A DNA stretch of 64,000 bases from Thermogutta terrifontis (GCF_002277955.1 NZ_CP018477.1:3803206-3867205); one strand, 5' to 3'. Counted from the first letter of the stretch, positions 24,600-34,616 are shown. Notes: a model not told the origin generated them from the letters alone. A program made the numbers and translations.

Positions 24600-27500
24600 C
24601 TACCGGCCCCGACTACTTCCGGTCCTTGGAGTGAATCCACGATTGCCCGACGACGGCGACGATGAGAATCCACGGCTGCCAAATGGTGAGAAACCACCAA
24701 AGGAGGTGCCTCCAAATCCTCGAAATCCCCCAAAGCCGCCCTGGAACGGGAATCCACCTTGGGGCCCACGATTGGAAGAGGAGGAACTCGATGTGCTTGT
24801 CGTAGTCGTTGTTCCGCGACTGGAGCTTGCTCCCCTGATTTGGACGCCGCTCCCGAGCAAAGCGGAAAGGGCAGCACTGACCGATTCCGCACTCGCTTTG
24901 TGAAGGGTCACCACCTCGGTGGTTTCCTCCGAGTCGGTTATCGCCTTTTGATCGAGTTGTTCGACGAGTTGGCGGACTTCGTTGAGAAGTCTCTCAGGTG
25001 CGGACACAATGAGCGAGTTGGTTCGCGTATCCACTCCGATCGACATTTTTTCCTGCTCTTGCTGCGGCTGACTCCGTCCCCCCGGTCCACCTCGACCGCC
25101 ACGGAGGAGTTGGATGATTTCCTGGGGGCTGGGTGGACGATTGGCGCCTCCCGCCGTCACCAGTCGGTCCTGGTATACAGTCCGTAAGATTTGTGCGATC
25201 TCTTCCGCCTGAGTATTCTTGACCGGGATGATAACCGTTTTGGGTTGGACGGCGACATCCTGCGGACTGTCAGGTTGATCCAGGACACGCAGAATCTCTT
25301 CGATGAGTTGCAGGTCCTGCGGGTAGGCCTGCACAATCAGGGCGTTGAGTCTGGAATCTGGGGTGATTTGAACCCGAGTGGTGGTCCGCGAGCTGGTTGT
25401 TGAGGAACTGCTGGAACCACCGGTATCCGCCCCGAGAAGGCTCCCCACCAAACCACCGCCTACTTCTCCAAATGCAGCCCGGGCAATTTCACTGATGAGT
25501 GAGCCACCGGTGGAACCACTCGTGGTGAGCGTTCCTCCACCGAGGATCTGATCAAGGGTGGAAGCCACCACTTCCGCCTTCGAATGTTTGAGATAGTAAA
25601 CCACGAGTTCAGGGGTCGTCTGTTGCGCGGCGGCTGTCTGGTTACTTACCATCCTCCGGACCAAGTCTTCGAACTGATTCAGAGCTTCGGGATCCTGACT
25701 CGCGATCACCAGTCCTTCAGGCGTCACCGCCACGATGATCGGCGGTGCACCGCCGGTCGGTTGCGAACCGGGCGCCGTAGCACCGGAAGGCCCGACTGGT
25801 GTTGTGGAGGAGGCTTGCGGCGGGGAACCCGCCGGCGGGTTGCTGGCCGGGACTGGGGCTTGATCCCCAGTCGAAACGGGTGACTGGCCTCCTCCGCTGG
25901 CCGGCTGTTCCGCGGAGGGAGGAGAGGCCGGTGTTGCCGATTGTTGTGAGGCCTGAGAGGTCGGCTCTGGCTGGCTGGCGGGTTCTGTGGAAGGGGCGTT
26001 CCCCGTTTCTTCAACAAGGGCCACTAATTGCGTTTTGACCCACGGCGTTGACCGATACGACCCGGTAACGGTCAGATCCTCCGTCATATCGATTTCATCC
26101 TGATCTTGTTCCGGACCTTCCCAGAAAGTGGAACGAGACCACTCCCGTCCTCTGTCCCGTTCGCCTCCATGATCGTGCCGTTCGCTGCCCTCACGATTCC
26201 AATCACCTCGTCGGTCGAAGAAGCCACCTGGCGGACCCCAGCCCCAGGGACGGAAGAAGGGCGGTTGACCACTAGGTTGGCCCGGAGGCGCACTCCCCGG
26301 TTGGGGCTGAGATGATGGTGTGCTGCTTCCGGAGGGACTGGATGCAGAGGACGTTGTAGAACTGCTCGAGCCGGAGCTCTTGCCGCTACTCAATCCGAGC
26401 ACGAGCCGCCTGGCCGGTACCGCCGCGAGGGGGAGCGGTATCCGCGTCGACTCGATACCGTTAGAAGATTGGTTTCCCTCGCCACCAGCGTTCGCACCCG
26501 GCGATGAACCCTGAGACGGGTTGCTGTTCGATTCCGAAGGAACCACCGACCGAATGATCTGAAGCCGATTTCCGCGAAATTGCGGCCAAACATTTTGCAA
26601 CTGCTCCAGGACGGCCTGAGCTGTGGCAGCGTCCATCGGAATTGTCCGCATCAGATTCACCGTGCCCGGCGGACCATCCGCGCTCGGTTCGCCCATCTTG
26701 ACCAACAGTTGCTTAATCTGCTCAATTTGAGTCTTTGTACCCCTCACCAGGAGCATTCTTGTGGTAATGTCGGCGTCCACAGTCGGCGCGTTCGAGGCGG
26801 GAGAGTCGCCACTGCCCCCGAAAAGCTTATTAATCGCCAGAACGGCCAGTTGCGGATCGACGACGCGCAGCGGTATCACCTCCACCTGGCCCACTTCGCC
26901 CTGCATTTGCTGAAGCGTTGCCCGAATTGTCGCGTGTTGCGCCGGTCGCGCCCAGGCTACGAGCGCTCCCGTTTTTGGGTCGATGGCAATTCGCACATCC
27001 GGCATCCCGGCGAGAAGGGTTTGCAGCACCTGGAGAACCATTTGCGGATCGGCGGAGGTGATCGGGTAAACTTCCAACTGTGGCGTGCTTTCCAGCCGAC
27101 TTGCCGGACTTTCGGAGCTCGGATCCAGCGCTTTGAGCACCTCTGCGAACCGATCCAGCATTTCGGGAGTACCTGTCACCAGAATCCTGCTGCCACTGGG
27201 ATCAAGGGCAAATCGGAGAGAACCGTCGGGCGCAGCGGTCTGATCGGGGGGAATCTGAAACATCTGGCGGATGATGCTCAACACCTGATCAACCGTATAC
27301 GGGTTGATCTTGAAGGTTCGTACCGTTCCGGTGGCTGCGTCCGGGTTCTCAATGGCCTCGATCATCCGCCGGATCGTTTTCAGTCGGCCGGCAGTCTCCG
27401 TAACGAGAATTTGCCGGGCTTTTGCCAGAACAACGACCGACCCCTGTGGTCCAAGCAGTTTCTTGACCTCTTGCTCGGCTTCTTCGGGCGTCATCTTGCG

Positions 27501-29087
27501 AAGCTGGAACAGGCAGCTTACCATCTCGTAATCGCCGCGGGAGTCCAGGTCTTCCGGCATCACGCGATCAACAAGATTGGAGGGAACGCCGTCTTCGATA
27601 TTGAGGAGCATGAGCATCCGCTCGCGCCGGATGAGAACGTAGCCTTTCGTCAAAAGCACACTATTCAGCAAATCGATGGCCTCCGCCGGGGTGAATTCGT
27701 GATCGTCCACATAGTTGAAAGTTCCCGGCGGCGGAGCATCCATGACGAGGGACAGGCCAGCCTGCTGGGCAAGCCACTCCAGGACATCTTTCCATGGCTG
27801 GTAACGGAAATTGAATCGCAACTTCACGTCCCGCGGGGGCAGCTGCGGAAATTGAGTCTGCGAGGCGGTCGGGGTCGGCTGACTTGGTGGAGTGGCCAAC
27901 CCTGTCTGAGCACCCATCTGTGGTGAGCTTGCCACCCCGGGCGACGGTGCGGACGAGGCCGGCACCGGGGAAGATAACGCTCCAGTTGTCTCCGCGCCGG
28001 GCGAAGCAGGACTCGGGGAATGCCCATCAGCTTGGGGCGTTATTTCACTCGATTGTGGGGGAGCAGGTTGACCGGATGGTGTCGCACCCACAGCCGATGG
28101 AGGTAGACTGGGGGAGCCGCCCTGGGACGGAGCAACCGGAGTCGCCGAAGAGGCTCCTGCTTTTTCTGGAGTCGGAGGGCTCGGAGGCATCTCGGGTGCG
28201 ACGGGTGGGGTCACTCCACCTTCCGCGGGAACCACTGCCGCTGTGCCAGTTGTTGGAGCTGGCCCACTTTGCGGTGGAGCAATGGGGGCCTCGGGGTGGG
28301 GTTCCTTACCGGCTGGCCGCACTTCCGAAGCGGGACTTTCAGCGGGCGTATGGCTCCGGTGTTCCCCTGGGCTTGACGCTGGTGGTGGACCCTCTGCCGG
28401 GGACGCAACCGGGGGCTGTTCTGGGGATTGGCTACCGGGTTGACCTTCTGTCGGTCTGGGCGCGGCTTCCGAGGCTCCCGGTTCGGACTTCACAAGTTCT
28501 CCCATCAAAATCGCGCGAAGCGTTTTACGCTGGTTCTCGTTTAGCACCCCGACGGCCGAACTTTCCGAGGTTTCTCCCGACGCTGGACTGGCCGATCGTT
28601 CCGCCAGGGCCTTTGTCAGGGCTGCCCTTTGCTCTTCGGTCAGGCCAAGTCTGTCTGCGATAACGGGGTCCGCAAAGAATTTCTCGCCCAATCGCTTCAG
28701 ACGGATCTGCTCCAGCTTTGCCCGCTGTTGTGTGCTCAGCACAGCGAGTCCCTCATTCTCGATTTTGCGACGGAACTGGGCAAGCTTAGCGCTTCGTTCC
28801 TGTGGAGGTAGATCTTTCAAATCAGAAAGCGTGGTTAGGATTTCGGCTTCTGCATTGTTGATGAGTTCGTTCAATTGCTTGAGCTGATTTTCGGTGAGCC
28901 CGATTTCCTTACCCACCTCGGGCTCCACCGCATAAGCAAGTACCCCCACCACCTCGTATTCCGCCGCTGAGGTAGCAGAAAACTGGTTGCCCACAAGCGC
29001 GAGGAGGAAACCGATGGCCAGCGCCATTCGCTTTGCGGCGACCCCACCGCACACCAGCCGTAACATGTCAGCGATCTGCATCGCCAT
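24600..29087 (-). CDS. giant secretin-N (NolW) repeat protein without a secretin barrel
   Basis: A 1495-residue exported protein. Order: signal-like N-terminus and a helical region (about 1-200); a Pro/Ser/Gly-rich linker (200-415); an STN-like segment (418-500); then NolW/secretin-N-type modules near 523-580, 590-655, 672-730 and 735-800. Another low-complexity stretch follows (about 850-1130), then modules near 1160-1270 and 1282-1376. It ends in a Ser-, Thr- and Gly/Phe-rich tail. The modules follow the beta-alpha-beta pattern with ILVTGT- or SLIVSAP-type strands. The C-terminal outer-membrane barrel of true secretins is absent, and no other type II secretion gene is nearby. A periplasmic scaffold is inferred. 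Confidence 0.85.
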   Translation of the reverse strand: MAMQIADMLRLVCGGVAAKRMALAIGFLLALVGNQFSATSAAEYEVVGVLAYAVEPEVGKEIGLTENQLKQLNELINNAEAEILTTLSDLKDLPPQERSAKLAQFRRKIENEGLAVLSTQQRAKLEQIRLKRLGEKFFADPVIADRLGLTEEQRAALTKALAERSASPASGETSESSAVGVLNENQRKTLRAILMGELVKSEPGASEAAPRPTEGQPGSQSPEQPPVASPAEGPPPASSPGEHRSHTPAESPASEVRPAGKEPHPEAPIAPPQSGPAPTTGTAAVVPAEGGVTPPVAPEMPPSPPTPEKAGASSATPVAPSQGGSPSLPPSAVGATPSGQPAPPQSSEITPQADGHSPSPASPGAETTGALSSPVPASSAPSPGVASSPQMGAQTGLATPPSQPTPTASQTQFPQLPPRDVKLRFNFRYQPWKDVLEWLAQQAGLSLVMDAPPPGTFNYVDDHEFTPAEAIDLLNSVLLTKGYVLIRRERMLMLLNIEDGVPSNLVDRVMPEDLDSRGDYEMVSCLFQLRKMTPEEAEQEVKKLLGPQGSVVVLAKARQILVTETAGRLKTIRRMIEAIENPDAATGTVRTFKINPYTVDQVLSIIRQMFQIPPDQTAAPDGSLRFALDPSGSRILVTGTPEMLDRFAEVLKALDPSSESPASRLESTPQLEVYPITSADPQMVLQVLQTLLAGMPDVRIAIDPKTGALVAWARPAQHATIRATLQQMQGEVGQVEVIPLRVVDPQLAVLAINKLFGGSGDSPASNAPTVDADITTRMLLVRGTKTQIEQIKQLLVKMGEPSADGPPGTVNLMRTIPMDAATAQAVLEQLQNVWPQFRGNRLQIIRSVVPSESNSNPSQGSSPGANAGGEGNQSSNGIESTRIPLPLAAVPARRLVLGLSSGKSSGSSSSTTSSASSPSGSSTPSSQPQPGSAPPGQPSGQPPFFRPWGWGPPGGFFDRRGDWNREGSERHDHGGERDRGREWSRSTFWEGPEQDQDEIDMTEDLTVTGSYRSTPWVKTQLVALVEETGNAPSTEPASQPEPTSQASQQSATPASPPSAEQPASGGGQSPVSTGDQAPVPASNPPAGSPPQASSTTPVGPSGATAPGSQPTGGAPPIIVAVTPEGLVIASQDPEALNQFEDLVRRMVSNQTAAAQQTTPELVVYYLKHSKAEVVASTLDQILGGGTLTTSGSTGGSLISEIARAAFGEVGGGLVGSLLGADTGGSSSSSTTSSRTTTRVQITPDSRLNALIVQAYPQDLQLIEEILRVLDQPDSPQDVAVQPKTVIIPVKNTQAEEIAQILRTVYQDRLVTAGGANRPPSPQEIIQLLRGGRGGPGGRSQPQQEQEKMSIGVDTRTNSLIVSAPERLLNEVRQLVEQLDQKAITDSEETTEVVTLHKASAESVSAALSALLGSGVQIRGASSSRGTTTTTSTSSSSSSNRGPQGGFPFQGGFGGFRGFGGTSFGGFSPFGSRGFSSSPSSGNRGFTPRTGSSRGR

Positions 29088-29413
29088 TTTCCCCGATCCT
29101 ACCGAAAATGCCAGCCGAAAGTCCGGCCAATTTCCGACGTGGGCAGCTTACCGTTTGCTCGCTGCCTCCCTTTCCATGATACACAGCTTGTCGCGAATAT
29201 TTGCCACGAAAAACTCTTGATAGGCGCGCAGTAACCCTTGTCATGACATCCCAAAACTGTAAACATCTTCGCGCCGGGAAAGTTCCGAAAATGTGGTCAG
29301 GCCGCGAGGGCACCCCCAAGCTTGTACCCCTCAGCACCCAATTTATGCCCCAAAGTATGGGGGTATCGGGTTTCGGGGCCTCGCGACCTTTTTGGGTGGC
29401 CCGTGTGATGGAA
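29088..29413. other. intergenic region
   Basis: 326 bases between the start of the giant NolW protein and the stop of the ABC permease. I see no gene; a short open frame crosses it without support. It probably contains the promoter of the NolW gene. Confidence 0.4.
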
Positions 29414-31237
29414 TCAGAATTCGAGGCGTTCGAAATGCCGCATGCCCACGTAAAGCGAGACAACCATCGTTAGCAACGTCGTCAACCCCGCCAGCACCGG
29501 GCCATAAGTGAGCCATGCCACTACGAGCGGGCTGAGTGAAATTCTAGCGGTTACCGTGGGCAGGAGGAATGAACTTTCGGCAATCATGCGGATATGCACC
29601 GGCAGGGCCGCCAGCACAAGGATCACGAGGATAAAGAACGTACTGAGCACGAGATTCACCGTCCCACCAAAGCCAGAGGCAATGCGGGCGGCGGAAAATG
29701 CACGAAAATTGGGGAACCGGGCCCCCAGCCCCACGGCAATGCCCGTCAGGCCAAGACAGCACAAAAACATGGCCCACTGGTGAGCGAGGAACACGTACGG
29801 TTCCACGTTGAGCATGGCATCGCTGAGAAAGACCAGCACCGCGCAGGGCAGAGGACAGAGCACAAGCGCGAATCCAAGTTTGCTCCACAGGATAGCCCGC
29901 CGCGAAATGGGCATCAGGCCCAGCACCCAAAAACGCGGCCCTTCGAGACTGATCAGGGGGAAAACAAATCGCGTAGTGAACGTGGTCAGAAGTAGGGCCA
30001 CTACTGCCACATTGAGAAAGCTCACAAGATTGACCCATGCAAAGTAAAACTGCTCGTAGTAAAAACGGCGTAAGTTCAGGAAGTAAAACACCAGAAGCCC
30101 CACGAACACGAGCAATTGGGACCATTGCACTGGATCACGGCGGAAAAGCCGGATGTCCTTCAGGATGAGCTGCCGGGCGAACAAGGGAATGCCTCGGAAT
30201 TCCTCAAGGACCAATCGGTCGAACAAATTTTGTCGCCGGATGGCACGCTTTTCCAACCGAGATGCCAGAGCCAGGTAGGCAGGCTGATAGATCTTCCCCG
30301 CCAACTGGACACAACACCACTGAAGAAAAAGCGCATTGGCCAGGATCAGGAGGAAAAACATCACGCCATCTTTATAATTACCGGCCGCCATGGCCAGCAG
30401 ACCGGACGCCAACCACCAACTGGGGAGCAGTCGAAATTGCGTGATGCTCAGCCGGTCAAGAGTTCTTTCGAGCCACTGAACATTCAAAAACTGGTTGCGG
30501 GGAAGCCGACTGATCCACTGAAAGAGGACGAAAAGCCCAACAACCGCAACCACAATGGTCACGACAATCAGCATCCTTCGCAACTTGGGGATAAACCGAG
30601 CAAGCAGCAAACAGACGAAGGCTCCCCCGGCTGCCGGAATATAGACAAAGCTCACAAGATAAGGAACCATCGCCACATAGAAGGGCCAGTCTGCCTTCAC
30701 AACCTGGGCATATCCTAAAAGGAGGGGAGTGGACAGAATGATGAACGCCCAACTGCTAAGCAGTACAGTCTCCGCATATTTGGTGAGGAAAATTCGTTCA
30801 AAGCGCACAGGCTGCGTCATGAGGAAGGCGGTGTCCGGAGCACGAAATAATCCGCTGTGCAACAGGATTGCCCCGGAAATCATGAGCATGATCGTGAGGG
30901 CCATGAAAAAGGTGCCGAACACATAGCGGACTGTCTGTTCGACCAGATCCGCGTAAGGGATCGTGGTTTCCAGGAATTGAAACCCCTCCGCGAAAAGTGC
31001 CAACAACCCCAGCCACAGTCCACCGCCCAAAATGACAACCAGCCATACTCGAAACCACGCCTGACTTAACGTCTGTCTGACCAGCGTGCGTGCTGTCAGT
31101 AGCAGCACCTTGCGGAACAAGGCCGCTTCCAATCGCGGCGAGATAAGGGCTATCGCGTTTTCCCGGGTAGGTTCCGTGAAGCGGCTTCTCTCGGCCATCG
31201 CTGCGAATTGATTCTCGGACATACTCACGTCATTCAT
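29414..31237 (-). CDS. ABC-2 type exporter permease
   Basis: A 607-residue integral membrane protein with about 12 hydrophobic segments, of the putative ABC exporter type. The first segment follows an amphipathic N-terminus (WLVVILGGGLWLGLLALFAEG), and paired segments recur to the C-terminus (VLAGLTTLLTMVVSLYVG). It is the last gene of a three-gene minus-strand operon with the ATPase gene 12 bases upstream. The substrate is unknown. The operon's first gene may be an accessory subunit. Confidence 0.85.
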   Translation of the reverse strand: MNDVSMSENQFAAMAERSRFTEPTRENAIALISPRLEAALFRKVLLLTARTLVRQTLSQAWFRVWLVVILGGGLWLGLLALFAEGFQFLETTIPYADLVEQTVRYVFGTFFMALTIMLMISGAILLHSGLFRAPDTAFLMTQPVRFERIFLTKYAETVLLSSWAFIILSTPLLLGYAQVVKADWPFYVAMVPYLVSFVYIPAAGGAFVCLLLARFIPKLRRMLIVVTIVVAVVGLFVLFQWISRLPRNQFLNVQWLERTLDRLSITQFRLLPSWWLASGLLAMAAGNYKDGVMFFLLILANALFLQWCCVQLAGKIYQPAYLALASRLEKRAIRRQNLFDRLVLEEFRGIPLFARQLILKDIRLFRRDPVQWSQLLVFVGLLVFYFLNLRRFYYEQFYFAWVNLVSFLNVAVVALLLTTFTTRFVFPLISLEGPRFWVLGLMPISRRAILWSKLGFALVLCPLPCAVLVFLSDAMLNVEPYVFLAHQWAMFLCCLGLTGIAVGLGARFPNFRAFSAARIASGFGGTVNLVLSTFFILVILVLAALPVHIRMIAESSFLLPTVTARISLSPLVVAWLTYGPVLAGLTTLLTMVVSLYVGMRHFERLEF

Positions 31238-31249
31238 CGGGAGTAAGCC

Positions 31250-32182
31250 TCACTGCTGGTTCGGACGTGTTTCGGTCGCGAGAACGCCGTTCTGACTTGA
31301 TGATTCAAGAAACTCCCGAGTCACTTCGCATGCGGAATAGTCGCTCTCCTTTTGCGAGGACGTGCCCCGCTCGCGGTTGCCGATCAACGAGGATGTCATA
31401 CCGACATCACCCACAGACGTTCCGATCGCCGGCGAGGAAAAAGAATTGGTTTCCTGCCGCTCCTCGGCCGTGAGCTGGAGAAATATCTCTTCCAGCGAAG
31501 CGTGATCGCTAGCCCGGGCTGATCGCAACTCCTCCACGGTTCCCACAAAAATCAGTTTGCCGTGATGTATGATTCCGATGCGATCGGCAATTTCTTCGGC
31601 GATGCTCAATGTGTGGGTGGACATGAACACAGCCGTGCCCGCCGCCGCTCGTTCGCGGAGCAGATCTTTCACCAGTTTGGTACTTCGCGGATCGAGCCCC
31701 ACTGTGGGTTCGTCCAGAACGATCACTTTGGGATCATGGAGGACGGCGGCCGCAAACACGACTCTTTGCCGCATACCATGGGAATAAGTCTCGGTAAGTT
31801 CGTCGAGAAAATCACCAATTTCAAAACGCGCCACTTCGCGCTCAATTCGGGCGGCTAGTTCGCGACGGGATAATCCGCGGAGCTGCCCTACAAACTCAAG
31901 GAATTCTCGGCCGGTCAGTTTGTCGTACAGGTAGGGCTGGTCCGGCACGTAACCGATGCATTGGGCCGCCAGTCGATCGCGCCCGGTTGCGTCGTATCCG
32001 CATACCGAGACCCGTCCCTCGGTGGGCCGGAGAAGTCCCACCAGCATGCGGATGGTCGTGGTTTTGCCCGCGCCATTCGGCCCTAGAAAGGCAAACACTT
32101 CGCCCGGGGGAATATGGAGATCAAGTTGAGAGACAGCGAGTTTTTCGCCGTACCGCTTACTGACATTCCAGAAGTCAATCAT
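31250..32182 (-). CDS. ABC transporter ATP-binding protein
   Basis: A 310-residue ATPase powering the permease downstream. Walker A is GPNGAGKTT, the Q-loop lies in IGYVPDQPYLYDKLTGREFL, the signature is a variant (YSHGMRQRV instead of LSGGQ), and Walker B is VIVLDEPTVGLDP. The last 70 residues form a Ser/Thr-rich tail. ATG 32182 has GGAGGAAG nine bases upstream and overlaps the upstream gene's stop by 8 bp, which points to translational coupling. Confidence 0.93.
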   Translation of the reverse strand: MIDFWNVSKRYGEKLAVSQLDLHIPPGEVFAFLGPNGAGKTTTIRMLVGLLRPTEGRVSVCGYDATGRDRLAAQCIGYVPDQPYLYDKLTGREFLEFVGQLRGLSRRELAARIEREVARFEIGDFLDELTETYSHGMRQRVVFAAAVLHDPKVIVLDEPTVGLDPRSTKLVKDLLRERAAAGTAVFMSTHTLSIAEEIADRIGIIHHGKLIFVGTVEELRSARASDHASLEEIFLQLTAEERQETNSFSSPAIGTSVGDVGMTSSLIGNRERGTSSQKESDYSACEVTREFLESSSQNGVLATETRPNQQ

Positions 32183-33113
32183 GTGATCTGCCTTCCTCCG
32201 CAGGTTGTGCTTTCTCCAGTCGCTGGGCCAGAGTTTTGGCCTGAGCGTCACTCAGTCGGACGAGAACGAGGTAACCATCGCCCACCTTCGCTTCTTGTCG
32301 AAGGACCCTTCCGGAGGGCTCCACCCACAACCGGCCCCGCGGTGAAGAATGAGCACTCACAGTCTGGGCAGGGTCATTACGATAAACCACCACCCAGCAG
32401 GGACGGCGGCTGCCTTCCCACAAGATCATGTCGCGCCCCTCCACCTTGGCGTGGATGACATCGATGGGGTTTCCCGAAACAGCCTGATGAGGCAACGGAA
32501 CGGGGCTGTAAATCTCAACCGTCCACTGCTGCCCTTCCCGTAAACCCGGTAGGCTTGCCTGGGGTGAGAACGAATCGGTGAGGATCGCGTCATTCCGAAA
32601 GGGGAGTTCTGTGGAATACATGAAGCTGCCACTTTGCAGCACCAGTTGAATCTGGCCTTTATCCACCGTACCACGAACAATCGCCAGCGATTCGGATACC
32701 CCCGGAGTTCGCAAGCGTGTCTGGAACGAGGAGAGTCTTTTGAGGGGGTCGAAGAAAAGGGTGGTCTCTACCTCTAAGCGCATCTTGAGGCCGGTGTCCG
32801 GCCCCCCCAATGCCTGCCACACGACCGGGAAAATCTCATGAACGGGTAATTCCCGGAATCGCACGAGATGACGCAGTTCGGTCACCTGTTCGTCAGAAAC
32901 GGTCGTCTTGCTGACGGCCCAGCCGATTTCCCGCTCTCTCCAGAGAATCTTCCATCCCACCAGGCGATCCTGCTGATAGGCGTCGACGATCTCCTGCGAC
33001 TTGGGTGGCGACCCCAGGAGAAAAGTCGGGAGGATCTTATCACGGATAAGCCAGCCCATGGTGGCCAGCCAGAAGCCGACCACCATGACTGCGTACCACC
33101 GACTGAAAATCAT
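32175..33113 (-). CDS. membrane-anchored hypothetical protein of the ABC operon
   Basis: A 312-residue protein with an N-terminal hydrophobic segment (AVMVVGFWLATMGWLI) that fits a signal anchor; the remainder is predicted outside the membrane. No domain is recognised; it is beta-rich. ATG 33113 has GGAG ten bases upstream, while the frame opens with a TTG at 33122. Being the first gene of the operon and coupled to the ATPase suggests an accessory component, such as a periplasmic partner of the exporter. Confidence 0.8.
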   Translation of the reverse strand: MIFSRWYAVMVVGFWLATMGWLIRDKILPTFLLGSPPKSQEIVDAYQQDRLVGWKILWREREIGWAVSKTTVSDEQVTELRHLVRFRELPVHEIFPVVWQALGGPDTGLKMRLEVETTLFFDPLKRLSSFQTRLRTPGVSESLAIVRGTVDKGQIQLVLQSGSFMYSTELPFRNDAILTDSFSPQASLPGLREGQQWTVEIYSPVPLPHQAVSGNPIDVIHAKVEGRDMILWEGSRRPCWVVVYRNDPAQTVSAHSSPRGRLWVEPSGRVLRQEAKVGDGYLVLVRLSDAQAKTLAQRLEKAQPAEEGRSHD

Positions 33114-33815
33114 AAGCGCCAACGCTCCCGCAGAATAAGTTTTACCGGCTTACCATCCCTCTATGATTTTACCAGTGCAGAATGGCAAAGCATACGCGAG
33201 AACCCCGTCAACCCCCCGGAGTATACGGCGCGTCACTCAGGCAAGATGCTGAGCCATCCCCATTTTGGCAAGGAACCATGCTATGCCCCGGGCAAACTGT
33301 TGTAGGGGCAATTCATGAATTGCCCGCACCAGTGGCGTGGCTCGGGTGGAACCGGCCTTCCACTCCCTCGCATGATTCACGTGCAACCGGGACGCTCAAT
33401 CCGCGTGGAACCCGGGTCTATTGGAAGGACACCTTCCACGCCGTGCGGTAAACCTCGGAGGGGCACGCCTGTCGTGCCCGATGAGGAGGGATGGGCATTC
33501 GATCGGTGGTGATCGGACCTGACAAGCAGGTCCCTCCGGACCGTCGAATTGGCGCGAACCGGCGTGGACGTCCGCGCCCTCATCGCCAAAGGAAAAGGTG
33601 GAATGTCTTACGGGAACATGGTGAAGCCACCGAAAACTGCCAGGCATGCTCCGGTAGTCCTTGGAGCAAGAAACTGCCCGTACTGTTCAGAATTCAGACG
33701 GCTCCGAATTGGCGCGGGGGTTGATCTCGGCGTAAATGGGAAATAGGAAAGCTGACGCGACGGCAGCAGGGCATGACAGCGACGTTGGTGAGTTCTATTG
33801 ACGAAGAGCGATCTC
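33114..33815. other. intergenic region with several palindromic repeats
   Basis: About 700 bases without a convincing gene. It contains a perfect 20-bp palindrome and two 7-bp-stem hairpins with five-base loops (see the repeat entry). The remaining DNA has open frames in several phases but no motif or start I can support. Confidence 0.5.
33306..33533. repeat. repeat cluster: palindrome and two REP-like hairpins
   Basis: 33306-33325 is a perfect palindrome (GGGCAATTCA and its complement). 33461-33479 is GGGCACG, CCTGT loop, CGTGCCC. 33515-33533 is GGACCTG, ACAAG loop, CAGGTCC. The last two share the stem length, the loop length and C-rich DNA just downstream. The first matches 23005-23028. 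They look like dispersed REP/BIME-type elements. Confidence 0.6.
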
Positions 33816-34550
33816 ATGGCAAACAACATCGATCCGGTGGCCGTGGTAACAGGTGGTGGAAGCGGAATTGGGCTGGCGGTGGCGGAATCGCTCGCCGGGG
33901 AGGGCTTTCGAGTAGCGATCTTGGGCCGTAATCCTGCTCGGTTGGAAAGTGCCGTCAAGAATTCCCGGTACGCGGATCGCCTTCGGGCATTTCCGTGCGA
34001 CGTGGTGGATCGACAAAGGGTCAACACGACGTTTTCCGCCATCCGCGAGCAACTGGGCGTTCCCAAGGTTTTGGTCAATTCAGCGGGGATCAACGTCGCC
34101 AATCGCAGTATGGCGGTCCTTTCCCCGGACGATTGGGATCGCATTCTCGCCGTTCATGCAACCGGGACATTTAACTGCATGCAGGCCGTTCTGCCGATGA
34201 TGCGCGAGCAGCGCGACGGCCTGATCATCAATATTTCGTCTATCGCCGGAAAGCGGGCCCTGGAACTGGCTGGCCCGGCGTATTGTGCGGGAAAATTTGC
34301 GATGACGGCCCTGGGCATGGCCGCGGGACTGGAGGAACGCCACAACGGCATTCGGATCACGAATATCTATCCGGGCGAAGTGAACACGCCCATTTTGGAG
34401 CAGCGCCCAACCCCTGTTCCCGAGGAGCAGCGCCGTCGCATGTTGCAGCCTGAAGATGTGGCCCAGGTGGTTCTCACCATTGTTCGTCTTCCGCCGCGTG
34501 CCCATGTTTGGGAGGTGGTCCTGACCCCGCTGTACCAGGCCTATGCCTAG
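33816..34550 (+). CDS. short-chain dehydrogenase/reductase
   Basis: A 244-residue classical SDR enzyme. The NAD(P)-binding motif is TGGGSGIG near the N-terminus, followed by the NSAG-type motif, the catalytic Ser in NISSIAGKRA, and YCAGK (Tyr-X3-Lys). The Arg in ILGRNPARL after the second strand suggests NADP preference, as an inference. The start at 33816 (MANNIDP) replaces a TTG 18 bases upstream. It lies 66 bases before yacG on the same strand. The substrate is unknown. Confidence 0.93.
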   Translation: MANNIDPVAVVTGGGSGIGLAVAESLAGEGFRVAILGRNPARLESAVKNSRYADRLRAFPCDVVDRQRVNTTFSAIREQLGVPKVLVNSAGINVANRSMAVLSPDDWDRILAVHATGTFNCMQAVLPMMREQRDGLIINISSIAGKRALELAGPAYCAGKFAMTALGMAAGLEERHNGIRITNIYPGEVNTPILEQRPTPVPEEQRRRMLQPEDVAQVVLTIVRLPPRAHVWEVVLTPLYQAYA

Positions 34551-34616
34551 TTGGGGCTGTTTCGTGAAACAAAACAAAGCGGATGGACTTTCTGAACCGG
34601 TTCGCACTGAAACACG

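Noticed and set aside
24600-24840. Tandem DNA repeat in the Ser/Gly-rich 3' end of the NolW gene
   Set aside because: The protein is low complexity, but codons vary, so there is no clean DNA tandem array.
26580-27926. 448-codon plus-strand frame opposite the NolW-repeat gene
   Set aside because: His/Arg/Gln-rich shadow with no fold-like pattern; the minus-strand gene has clear repeat modules.
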